Shown here: positions 9,359-16,733 of the stretch, piece by piece | How positions within the stretch are numbered: position 1 is the first letter of the stretch | Layout: each line of letters begins with the position of its first letter | From: Phytoactinopolyspora halotolerans | GTDB lineage: Bacteria; Actinomycetota; Actinomycetes; Jiangellales; Jiangellaceae | NCBI RefSeq assembly: GCF_010550675.1 | Contig: NZ_JAAGOA010000027.1 | Span: forward strand, 39,793-103,792 | Reading direction: 5' to 3' | Length of the DNA stretch: 64,000 nt | Position numbers and translations under genes: made by a program | The notes under the pieces: model-generated | The model's database searches: none | Seen by the model: the letters and a program-made list of their open reading frames with translations, nothing else | Told to the model about the DNA's origin: nothing

Positions 9359-9640
9359 ATATTCCACCGGGCACGTCGCCTCCCACACTTATCTCCACGC
9401 CCCTGACGCACCAATCTTCGATGAGTTGCCCGACCGGCGCAAGTGTCAGTATGTAGCTCTTCCTCCCGCACCCGAAGGGCAACGCGTGCGCTTATCGGAA
9501 GAGAGCACCGGCATTCATCGCATGACCTGGCCAGTATTGAGGCAGGCAGGCCTGTGAATAGCTGCGTCGGCGTCCCCACCGGCGAAACTCGCCCCCTCCG
9601 TTCAGGACTTGTACTCACACGGAATTCGATATCTGTACCG
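9359..9640. other. Leader region of the AraC-integrase unit
   Basis: Intergenic stretch between two AraC-family genes on the minus strand. It holds no gene I can support. It presumably contains the promoter for the AraC-integrase pair. The only structure I see is the palindrome at its far edge, listed separately. Confidence 0.35.
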
Positions 9641-9659
9641 AGCAAACGGTCCGTTTGCT
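9641..9659. repeat. Perfect 19-bp palindrome at the end of the second AraC gene
   Basis: AGCAAACGG, one T, then CCGTTTGCT: a perfect 9+1+9 inverted repeat that overlaps the stop codon (9658-9660) of the minus-strand AraC DNA-binding protein. As RNA it could fold as a terminator hairpin, but no U-tract follows. As DNA it has the look of a dimeric operator upstream of the next AraC gene. Either reading is inference. Confidence 0.6.
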
Positions 9660-10257
9660 ACTGTTCGCCATCTGGCGCCTCCGTGGATGGCGCGTGCGGC
9701 GGCGGAGTGGCCCCGGCGCTCTCCGGCGTGTCCGCCACACTCTGCCGTTGCCGCGGTATCGGCGTTCCCGACTCAGCAGCCGACGCCACCACCTGGCCGT
9801 TGGGGCGGGGCGGGCGGTACAGAGCCTGTGCGGGCCGCTCGTTGAACCGCTGGCTGTACATCGTGGAGAAATGCCCGTAGTGCCGGAACCCCCAGCGTTG
9901 GGCGATGCGGTCCGCCGTGACCTCGCCCGGCGACGCCGCCAGCAGGTCGGTTCGCACACGCTCCAGACGGACCGTGCGCAGGTGTGCCTTCGGCGTGGTC
10001 TCCAGATGCCGCTTGAACCGGTACTGCAATGCTCGCTGGCTGATCGAAGCGTACCTGGCCATGCTTGCCGTGGTGTGCTCATACTCCGGGTGCGCCTCGA
10101 TCAACTCCAGCACCTTGTGCAGGTACGCAGGCGCCAGCGACAACGGCTCTGTCTCGTCGTGCGAATCTTGCCGCGGCCGCCGGGGTGCCTTGTCACGTTT
10201 GCGACGTGCGGCCGCATCGTCGTCTCCGGGCGTCGCCTTGTCATCGTGCGTGGCCAC
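9658..10257 (-). CDS. AraC-type DNA-binding-domain-only protein
   Basis: A 199-residue protein that is essentially an AraC double helix-turn-helix (about residues 43-145) without the sensory N-terminal domain seen in its three relatives. The motif order is AYLHKVLELIEAHPEYEHT, SQRALQYRFKRHLETTPKAHL, then IAQRWGFRHYGHFSTMYSQRFNERP. Flanks are a charged N-terminal 40 residues and a proline/alanine/serine-rich tail of about 50. GTG 10257 follows AAAGGACGGG at good spacing; an upstream ATG at 10308 has no ribosome site. Lacking a ligand domain, it may be constitutive or act by competing for the same sites as the adjacent AraC protein. Confidence 0.8.
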   Translation of the reverse strand: MATHDDKATPGDDDAAARRKRDKAPRRPRQDSHDETEPLSLAPAYLHKVLELIEAHPEYEHTTASMARYASISQRALQYRFKRHLETTPKAHLRTVRLERVRTDLLAASPGEVTADRIAQRWGFRHYGHFSTMYSQRFNERPAQALYRPPRPNGQVVASAAESGTPIPRQRQSVADTPESAGATPPPHAPSTEAPDGEQ

Positions 10258-10990
10258 GTTTCCCGTCCTTTCGTCAGATCTCCCCTTGTGCGATCTCAGC
10301 GCGCTCATCGACGAGAGCGGCGGAGACCATGTGGTGATGCTCAGGCTCGCGGCCGGCCAGCGTGAGTGCCGCGGTCATGAATGCCGCCGACGCGGTAGGT
10401 CGACATGTGGCGGTCGACGCGACGCCGCGGGTCGTCATGCCGCCGGTCGTCATTGTGAAACGCCGAGTCATGGTGACATGCCGACGGCAGCGCGACACCG
10501 GATCCCGGCATCGTGGCAAGACCAAGCGCGCCAGAACGCCGGTAGACGTCTGGCACGGGGTATCGCGGTCCGTCGCCTGGTGAGGCTTGTCGCGGTGCAG
10601 CGAAGCCGGAAGCAGAAATGTCTAAGATCGATACTCGCCGTCAGCGCGACCTGTCGAATGTTCATCGGTCACGTAACCACCCATCCCCTCACGGGCCTGA
10701 TCTACCCCATCGGGCCCTGTTCGGTTGACTCCGCCCTTAAGCGAACAATCCTTGCCCCACAAGACGGTCCAAGCAATCACAAACGCGCACATTTCCGTCC
10801 CTCACGCGAATGAACCGCGGTACGTGTGCCGGGTCCGCCGGGGTTCGGATGTCTGGTGGCAGTTCGGGGCCGCCGTCCCTCGGAACCGGACCGCCGTCGC
10901 TCGGAGCCCCGGCCCGCCGCCGCTCGCGAACGGGACGGTTGTCCCTTCGAGCCCGGGCCGCGATGCTCCGGATGCGTAGGCATCGGGTGC
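10258..10990. other. Long intergenic region with imperfect GC-rich repeats
   Basis: About 730 bases without a gene I can defend. A minus-strand frame ending at 10274 could encode a peptide of 60 to 80 residues, but it lacks a ribosome site. From about 10880 to 10960 there are three or four imperfect copies of a 21-22 base unit built on CCGGACCGCCGTCGCTCGGA, probably slippage-derived. No terminator is obvious after the MocR gene. Confidence 0.4.
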
Positions 10991-12628
10991 TCAGGCCAAG
11001 TGGCTGACGCGCTGCGGCTGCAACACGGCCGCCAGATCCGTCGCAAGCCGGCGACCTTCCGCGGGTTCCAACGTCGCGGTCGTGACCCGGACGAAGCTCT
11101 CCGAGCGGATACGATGCAACTCCCCCGCGCGCAGCCGCCAGCCGCGCGCCTGCATCTCCTGGATCACCGGCGCCTCCTGCGGCACCGGAATCTGGACGTT
11201 GAACCCCGTGCGGCCGTGCGCGACGATCCCCTGCTCGGCTAGGCACGCGAGAAACGCATCCTGCCGTTCTTGATACGTCGCCGCGGCGCGTTCGACGTCC
11301 GCCCGCACGCGCTCATCGCGCCACAGCTGAACCACGGCGTGCTGCAGAATATGGCTGACCCAGCCGGCGCCCAGCATCTGCCGCCCGGCCACCCGGTTGA
11401 CCGTGCGCCGGTCTCCGGTGACGAACCCGAGGCGCAGATCCGGGCCGAGATGCTTGCTCACCGAGCGGACCACCGCCCACGTACGACGGCCGGCGCACAC
11501 GGAAGCGTACGGCACCGAGCTCAACCGCCACGCGTGGTCGTCCTCCACGACGGCGACCTCGGGATAGTCCGCCAGCACCCGCCGAAGCCGCGCCGCCCGT
11601 CGCTGGTCGATGGCGGCGCCGGTCGGGTTCTGCGCGCGGGGCGTCACGACGACAGCAGCCGGGCGTTGCCGCAGGGCCTCGTTGAAGTCGGCCGGAAGTG
11701 GGCCGGCGTCGTCCATGCGGACACCGATCGGCTCCAGTCCCATCGCCTGCACCAGATCCAGGATGCCGGCGTGCCCAGGATCCTCGACGACGACGCGGTC
11801 GCCGATCCGGGTCCACGCCGACATGAGCCGCTCGATGCCGTCCAGCGCGCTGGCGACCAGGCAGATATCCCCCACCGCGCCGCCCGATGCTGCCGCCGAT
11901 GCCGCAGCCGGGCGGTGACCGTCGCCATTGCTCTCGGCCGCACCGGGCGAGGCCCCGTCGCCGTCGCTCTCGGCCACGCCGGGCGAGCCCACGTCGTCGG
12001 CGCCGAGCTGCGCGAACACGTCGGCGAACGCGGAACGCACGATCTCCACCAGCGCGGGCAGGATGGTCGCCTCGCCGTACAGGTAATGCCGGACCTCGAC
12101 GCTGTTCAGCGCAGCTTGGACGTCCGGCAGCAACCGCGGGTCCGGATTTCCGTCGCTGACGTCGCGCAGGCCGCTGAGTTCGCCGGCAGCATCGGCGCCG
12201 CCGTCACCCGGCTGCCCGGCCGGTCCGCCGCCGGAAGGCCCGTGGTGGGCTCGGCCGCGCGCGTCGTCGGCGGCGGCATATTCGGCGTACCCGGAGATCG
12301 CACCGTCCGGCGGCAGCGGGCCTTCGTACCAGGAAGCACCGGAGCGTGCGGCCTGGGCCGCTGCGGTGGAGACGGGCGGGTGTGTGCCGATGCGGGTGTC
12401 GCGGCCGGCCTCGCTGGTCACCATGCCGCGCAGCCGCAGGTCACGGTAGGCGGTGGCGACGGTCGACGGGCTCACGCCCAGCCGGGAGGCCAGCCCTCTG
12501 ACCGACGGCAGTGCCTGCCGGGGACGCAGCACGCCGAGCTCCACACCGGTCTCGATACTCTCCGCGATCTCCCGGGATGTTCGGCCGGTGATCGGTAAGT
12601 CCTCGTTCAGCCGTCTGACTCGCCCCAT
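10991..12628 (-). CDS. MocR-family (GntR/aminotransferase) transcriptional regulator
   Basis: A 545-residue fusion of a GntR winged helix (about 15-80: LPSVRGLASRLGVSPSTVATAYRDL) with a class I/II aminotransferase-like domain (about 155-540). The PLP-binding lysine is K392 in SVSKHLGPDLR; NPTG is at 334-337 and EDDH at 362-365. Such proteins use PLP adducts as effectors, often controlling vitamin B6 or amino-acid genes. ATG 12628 follows GGAGGG; the open frame upstream is arginine-rich and not domain-like. Oddities are a glycine-rich linker at 110-150 and a duplicated 12-residue unit (GSPGVAESDGDG, ASPGAAESNGDG) at 214-237 inside the aminotransferase part. The palindrome at 12694 is probably its operator. 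No divergent target gene is adjacent. Confidence 0.9.
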   Translation of the reverse strand: MGRVRRLNEDLPITGRTSREIAESIETGVELGVLRPRQALPSVRGLASRLGVSPSTVATAYRDLRLRGMVTSEAGRDTRIGTHPPVSTAAAQAARSGASWYEGPLPPDGAISGYAEYAAADDARGRAHHGPSGGGPAGQPGDGGADAAGELSGLRDVSDGNPDPRLLPDVQAALNSVEVRHYLYGEATILPALVEIVRSAFADVFAQLGADDVGSPGVAESDGDGASPGAAESNGDGHRPAAASAAASGGAVGDICLVASALDGIERLMSAWTRIGDRVVVEDPGHAGILDLVQAMGLEPIGVRMDDAGPLPADFNEALRQRPAAVVVTPRAQNPTGAAIDQRRAARLRRVLADYPEVAVVEDDHAWRLSSVPYASVCAGRRTWAVVRSVSKHLGPDLRLGFVTGDRRTVNRVAGRQMLGAGWVSHILQHAVVQLWRDERVRADVERAAATYQERQDAFLACLAEQGIVAHGRTGFNVQIPVPQEAPVIQEMQARGWRLRAGELHRIRSESFVRVTTATLEPAEGRRLATDLAAVLQPQRVSHLA

Positions 12629-13021
12629 CGTCGTGCCCTCCGCCCGCTGTCGTCGACGTCCACCACGTCGCTCACTGCCGCGCCCGGCTATAACTGTACT
12701 GGTACAGATATCTGAACCCACCCTGTGCGCACGTACCGATCCCCTCGTCGCGTCGGGACCCACCGGTTCCCGCGCCCCGGCACCGTCGTCACGGATGTCT
12801 CTCGCATACGTCGAGAAGCTCCGGACACTCCTTGCGCAACCTCTAGCAACCACAGGCACTGCCGCCCGACTGGTGAAGAACTCGGGTACGCGTCGATCGT
12901 GTCGCGTCGCGGCATCATGCCGACATACACGTTAATCCACATTCGTGCCGATGACGACCGGTTGGCGGCGAAAACTTCCAGCCCGCCGGCGCGAAACATT
13001 CGCGCGGCGGGAACCGGACGG
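12629..13021. other. MocR promoter region
   Basis: Almost 400 bases between the MocR start and the end of the methyltransferase gene. It contains the CTGTAC/GTACAG palindrome listed separately and otherwise no coding frame I would call. Because the methyltransferase runs in the same direction, this space serves mainly the MocR gene. Confidence 0.4.
12694..12707. promoter_or_regulatory. CTGTAC-TG-GTACAG palindrome, likely MocR operator
   Basis: A perfect inverted repeat with six-base arms and a two-base centre, in an AT-rich patch about 65 bases upstream of the MocR start codon. It overlaps sequence resembling a -10 element on the minus strand. GntR/MocR proteins often bind such GTAC-containing sites and regulate themselves; that it is bound by this protein is inference from position. 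Confidence 0.6.
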
Positions 13022-13756
13022 TCAGGCCCGGGCGATGACCAGGAACTCGCCGTCCGGGTGGCCGATCGGGTCGCGGTTCCAGCCGCCGTAGATCTGCTCG
13101 ACGTCGAAGCCGGCGGCGTCGAGCGATGCGCGCAACTCCTGCTCTGTGCGGAACCGCAACGTCGCCACGCTCAACAGTTCCTCGCCGTCCGGGAACAGGA
13201 AGTGCATCGTCGAGTCGACAGCACCGTCGCGCACCAGCTCGGCGTCGGTCCAGATCGCGACCTCGCGGCCGTCGGGCAAGGTCGCCGTGCGGCGAGAGTT
13301 AACCGGGTTCCAGTCCTCCCACGTGCGAGCGCGCGGGTCGCGGGTGTCGAACACGAGGCGCCCGCCCGGCACCAGGGCACGCTTGAGGTCGCCGAGGACG
13401 CCCGCCCACTCGTCGTCGTCGACCATGAACTGCGCGACGTGGGCGGACATGACGGCGACGTCGAACGAGGAGTCCGGCAGGACCGAGGAGGTGCCTTCGA
13501 TCCAGCTCACCCGTTCCGCTCCAGGCTTGGCGCGGGCGGCCGCCAGCGACGCGGCCGCCGGATCGACACCGGTGACGGTATGCCCGGCGTGCGCCAAGGC
13601 GAGCGTCAGGCGGCCGGTCCCGCATCCGAGATCCAGCACCCGGGACCCGGGTGTCTCGTTGACGACGGATAAGAAGAAGTCGTCGTCGCGCGCCCAGCCG
13701 AACTGGGCGTCGTAGAGGGGCACGAGGCGGGGATCGTTGAACTCGGCGACAGACAC
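13022..13756 (-). CDS. Class I SAM-dependent methyltransferase
   Basis: A 244-residue methyltransferase. Motif I is LDLGCGTGR at 41-49, followed by the acidic strand end TGVDP and motif VAVMSAHVAQF, then LKRALVPGGRLVFDTRDP. The C-terminal half (FRTEQELRASLDAAGFDVEQIYGGWNRDP) matches small-molecule methyltransferases of the UbiE/CcbJ-like kind. I place the start at GTG 13756 (SVAEFNDPRLVPLYDAQF follows, the usual N-terminal helix); the frame continues to 13855, but that extension is unlike the family. The substrate is unknown. No linked gene suggests one. A palindromic repeat and a tandem array lie upstream of it. Confidence 0.85.
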   Translation of the reverse strand: MSVAEFNDPRLVPLYDAQFGWARDDDFFLSVVNETPGSRVLDLGCGTGRLTLALAHAGHTVTGVDPAAASLAAARAKPGAERVSWIEGTSSVLPDSSFDVAVMSAHVAQFMVDDDEWAGVLGDLKRALVPGGRLVFDTRDPRARTWEDWNPVNSRRTATLPDGREVAIWTDAELVRDGAVDSTMHFLFPDGEELLSVATLRFRTEQELRASLDAAGFDVEQIYGGWNRDPIGHPDGEFLVIARA

Positions 13757-13912
13757 ATCGTGGACCCTAGCCGCGCTGCGCCGCGCCGTCGATCGAATTT
13801 CATACGCGTAGCCGAGCACTATGGTGGGCGAATTCTCGAGGGTGAACATACCCACGGCCGCCAGTGAAGTGGCGCTGATCGAGGCGTGAGCGGCGGCTCG
13901 GCGTCTCTACTC

Positions 13913-13963
13913 GAAAGAAGCATACGTTGCGGTCGTGATCACGACCGCAACGCATGCTTGTTA
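13913..13963. repeat. Dispersed palindrome, copy 1 (symmetric long/long form)
   Basis: Copy 1 of the dispersed palindrome family. Its core GTTGCGGTCGTGA/TCACGACCGCAAC (13926-13951) is a perfect inverted repeat. Both outer arms are of the long type (AAGCATACG on the left, CGCATGCTT on the right), so this copy is nearly symmetric over about 50 bases. It lies upstream of the methyltransferase start, between it and the end of the MFS gene. Confidence 0.85.
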
Positions 13964-14064
13964 CACCGACTACCACTCACCACCTGGCAGGACACCACAC
14001 TCCGCGCTCAAGCAAGCGGTCTACGGTCAACGCACTCCGCCATCAGCACTTCGGCGGAGTATCG

Positions 14065-14184
14065 CAAGCGCCTGATGTCGTAGCGCTACAAGCATGTGTT
14101 GCTGTGCCATTGCAAGCATTCGATGTTGTGGGATCACAAGCATTCGATGTCGTGCAGCTCCAAGCATCCACTGCATCGCCGCAG
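14065..14184. repeat. 24-bp tandem repeat, five units
   Basis: Five consecutive units of exactly 24 bases begin at 14065, 14089, 14113, 14137 and 14161. Each starts CAAGC; units 3 and 4 share CAAGCATTCGATGTYGTG. Since 24 is a multiple of three, every open frame through it shows octapeptide repeats, but I see no start or ribosome site that makes a real gene. The array sits between palindrome copies 1 and 2. Unit 2 (CAAGCATGTGTTGCTGTG) resembles the long arm of the palindromes, which suggests a shared origin. Confidence 0.85.
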
Positions 14185-14248
14185 GCAGCAGCACGATGAA
14201 CCCTCGCCGCACCTGCACCTGGGCCGCCCGAAGAGATGACACTCAACC

Positions 14249-14293
14249 GAACGACATGGCGGTCGCGATCACGACCGCAACGCATGCTCGTTC
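14249..14293 (+). repeat. Dispersed palindrome, copy 2 (short arm left, long arm right)
   Basis: Copy 2, asymmetric form: GAACGACATGGCGGTCGCGA followed by TCACGACC, GCAACGCATGC and TCGTTC. It overlaps the end of the minus-strand MFS gene: the last codons (VNEHALRS) and the TGA stop are supplied by the repeat. The repeat therefore forms part of a protein C-terminus. Confidence 0.9.
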
Positions 14294-15441
14294 ACGGGCA
14301 CGCGGTCACGGCGCGCTGAGAAGATCGCGATCGCCAGGCCCACCAGGGTGAGTGCGGCGCCGACCAGGCTGATGGAGCGTAGCCCGAGCGCGTTACTATC
14401 GATGACCCGCCCGCCCAGCCAGCTGGCCAGAGCCGCAGCCACCTGGAAGCCGGATGCGTTGACGGCGACCGCGAGCGTGGGTGCGGCGGTAGCAGTGGAG
14501 ATGACATGCGTCTGCATGCCCGGAATGATCGCGAACGCCAGCGCACCGACGACGAAGGTCAGCGCTACGGCAAGCACCTGCACGCCACTGACCGCCCAGA
14601 ACACGACGAGGATGGCGGCGAGGACGGTCAGCAGGCCGACCAGTGACGGCATCAGTGCCCGGTCCGCGAGCCAGCCACCGAGGAAATTCCCGACCACGGC
14701 GCCCGCGCCGTACACGAGCAACAGGACCGGGACCGCGCCCGAACCGAATCCGCTGACGTCGGTAAGCAGCGGCGCGAGGTAGGTGAAGACGGTGATGATG
14801 CCGACGTTGCCGGCGGCGGTGAGCAAGATGGCGAGTTGGACGTCGCGGTTGAGCAGGATGCGCAGCTCGGAGGCGACGGAGCCAGTTGACGTCGGCGGCT
14901 GATCAGGCAGGAAGCGCAGGATCAGGAGCAATCCGACGGTGCTGACGGCCGCGATCGCGACGAACGTGGCGCGCCAGCCGAGATTCTGCCCGACGAACGT
15001 GCCCAGCGGCGTGCCCAGGATGATCCCGAGATTCATACCGAGCGTCAGTTTCGCCACGGTGGAGGCTTGCCTGCCGGCCGGCGCCATCGAGACGGCCGTG
15101 GTGATGGCGACCGCGAAGAACGTCGCGACAACCAGGCCCGCAACGAAGCGGGTGGCGAGGAGAACCGCGTAGTTGGGGGCGAGCGAGGAGCCGAGGTTCG
15201 CGATCACCGAGACGGCGACAAGGCCGGTGGTGACGCGCTTGCGTCCGATGCGCGCGGTGGCGACGGTGACCGTCGGCCCGCCGGCGATCATGCCGAGCGC
15301 GTAGGCCGTGACGAGGATGCCAGCCGCCGAGATCGACACGTGGAGGTCGTCGGCGACCTCCGGGAGGATACCGACGATCACGAATTCCCCGGTGGTGAGG
15401 CTGAACACCACCAGCATGAGCGAGAAGACAGAAATGGGCAT
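14269..15441 (-). CDS. MFS drug-resistance-type exporter (DHA1 family)
   Basis: A 390-residue inner-membrane transporter with about 12 predicted transmembrane helices and no soluble domains. The N-terminus (FSLMLVVFSLTTGEFVIVGILPEVADDL) and the motif-A-like loop ARIGRKRVTTG place it with the DHA1 proton-driven efflux pumps such as Cmr and AraJ relatives. Such pumps export antibiotics, arabinose or other small molecules; the substrate here is unknown. It is divergent from an HxlR repressor gene, a common regulator/pump pairing. The final eight residues and stop codon come from a palindromic repeat, so an ancestral C-terminus has probably been replaced. Confidence 0.9.
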   Translation of the reverse strand: MPISVFSLMLVVFSLTTGEFVIVGILPEVADDLHVSISAAGILVTAYALGMIAGGPTVTVATARIGRKRVTTGLVAVSVIANLGSSLAPNYAVLLATRFVAGLVVATFFAVAITTAVSMAPAGRQASTVAKLTLGMNLGIILGTPLGTFVGQNLGWRATFVAIAAVSTVGLLLILRFLPDQPPTSTGSVASELRILLNRDVQLAILLTAAGNVGIITVFTYLAPLLTDVSGFGSGAVPVLLLVYGAGAVVGNFLGGWLADRALMPSLVGLLTVLAAILVVFWAVSGVQVLAVALTFVVGALAFAIIPGMQTHVISTATAAPTLAVAVNASGFQVAAALASWLGGRVIDSNALGLRSISLVGAALTLVGLAIAIFSARRDRVPVNEHALRS

Positions 15442-15839
15442 GGCGAAGTGGTCCTATGGGCGCAGGGTGCGGTGGCAGGGAGGGTTGTTAAGCGCTGCCG
15501 TTCATTGCCGAAGGGCAGCGCTGAGATGGGTGTGGGTGGCCGGGCGTCAGGTGTGGTGGTGACCGCGGCGGCCAGCACGCGACGTGTACGGCTCGGATTC
15601 GAGCGCGTGGACCGGCCGGATTTCAGATCGCTGAGCCAGTGCCCGCGGTATTACGAGGTCATCTCACGGTTGGCGCGAGCATGGGTGCGGCGCGGGATGC
15701 ACGGCGGCGGACTTGGTCGTCCGCCCCTTTGCAATGCGCACATATACGCAACGGGGTCATGGATCGATCATCGCGCGGTGGTTACGATCAGACAAGAACC
15801 GACTAAATAGTAAGGTACCTACCGAAAGGTGTGTACAAG
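15442..15839. promoter_or_regulatory. Divergent MFS/HxlR promoter region
   Basis: About 400 bases between the divergent MFS and HxlR starts. The 60 bases before the HxlR gene are AT-rich and contain an AGGTACCT palindrome at 15813-15820, within TAAGGTACCTACC, a plausible HxlR operator acting on its own promoter. GAAAGG at 15823-15828 is the ribosome site. The rest shows no coding frame I would call. Confidence 0.45.
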
Positions 15840-16208
15840 GTGTCGCAGCGCAATCCTCAGTCGTACGTGTGCGGGCTCGACGCCGCGATCGACGTCGTCG
15901 GTGGGAAGTGGAAGGTCCTCATCCTCTGGACGCTGAGCGAGGGCCGGAAACGGTTCGGCGAACTGAAACGCTGCTTGGACGGGGTCAGCGAGAAGATGCT
16001 GATCCAGCACCTGCGCGAGCTGGAACGGGACGGCGTCGTCCATCGTGAGGTCCACAACGTGGTGCCGCCACGGGTCGAATACTCGCTGACCGAATACGGC
16101 GTCGCGCTGAACGAGGCGCTACGTCCGCTCGGTGCATGGGGATGCGAACACAAGACGCGTCTCGAGACCATCCGCAACGCGCCGGAGGACACACCCACCG
16201 CAGTGTGA
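15840..16208 (+). CDS. HxlR-family winged-helix regulator
   Basis: A 122-residue HxlR/MarR-like regulator. The family signature is plain: CGLDAAIDVVGGKWKVLILW (residues 10-29), RFGELKRCLDGVSEKMLIQHLRELE and GVVHREVHNVVPPRVEYSLTEYG. The single cysteine C10 in the YVCGLD segment is the position used for redox or quinone sensing in several relatives (YodB, HypR), so it may sense electrophiles. GTG 15840 is favoured; GTG 15831 lies too close to the ribosome site. It is divergent from the MFS pump gene and probably represses it. Confidence 0.92.
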   Translation: MSQRNPQSYVCGLDAAIDVVGGKWKVLILWTLSEGRKRFGELKRCLDGVSEKMLIQHLRELERDGVVHREVHNVVPPRVEYSLTEYGVALNEALRPLGAWGCEHKTRLETIRNAPEDTPTAV

Positions 16209-16300
16209 ACGGGATCCGCAGTCAACAGCAGGGACCGACGCATCCCCCGCTGCTGCGCCTGCGCCACGTCCCCGCTCGTTCCTGCCCGGCCGGCGAAACG

Positions 16301-16345
16301 GAACGACAATCGGGTCGCCATCTTGACCACAATGCATGTCCGTCG
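16301..16345 (+). repeat. Dispersed palindrome, copy 3 (diverged)
   Basis: Copy 3, asymmetric form with several mismatches: GAACGACAATCGGGTCGCCA, then TCTTGACCAC, AATGCATGTC and CGTCG. It lies between the HxlR gene and the alkaline phosphatase gene, at the edge of a pseudogene remnant. Short arm is on the left, as in the other asymmetric copies. Confidence 0.75.
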
Positions 16346-16355
16346 CTACCGGCGA

Positions 16356-16557
16356 GCCACCCTCATTGGCGATCATGGTCACCGACGCATCCGGGGCGAA
16401 GACGACGGAGTCGGGCGGGACCCCGGTCTCCGTCCGCCCGACGACCTCCAGGGAATCGGCGTCGAGGAACACCACAGTGTCGGCTCGCACTGGGCGTCGT
16501 CGTGTGGATCGTGACTGCGGCAAGGCCGTCGGCGGCGGCGAAGCTGTACGGGCGGTG
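16356..16557 (-). pseudogene. Remnant of a beta-propeller/choice-of-anchor-I-like protein
   Basis: Two short minus-strand fragments in different frames look like neighbouring parts of one lost protein: RPYSFAAADGLAAVTIHT (about 16492-16557) and, after a frameshift, TVVFLDADSLEVVGRTETGV followed by PPDSVVFAPDASVTMIANEGG (16356-16478). The second is very like the blade pattern of secreted beta-propeller proteins of the choice-of-anchor-I type (DADTLEV...PD.V.F.PDG..V.VANEGEP), which often accompany phosphatases. Nothing intact surrounds it. It lies antisense and upstream of the alkaline phosphatase gene. Confidence 0.55.
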
Positions 16558-16733
16558 AACATCTGAAGCCTTGGCCGCTGCAAGGTTACCGGCGCCACCC
16601 CAGAGCGGCGCCGAGTTCACCAGACGTACATCAGCCCGGCGACGTGTGTTGAATGGGCCGGCCAAGTCATGGTGCAGGCTCAAGCCCGTCTGACCGAAAC
16701 ACCTTGGGGCTATCGACGAGAGGCGGGCAAATC

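Noticed and set aside
10274..10525. Minus-strand frame of about 80 codons upstream of the AraC-domain protein
   Set aside because: No ribosome site and a threonine/arginine-rich start; could be real but not supported.
14065..14184. 24-bp tandem repeats as a CRISPR array
   Set aside because: The units are adjacent with no spacers, the units vary, and no cas gene is near.
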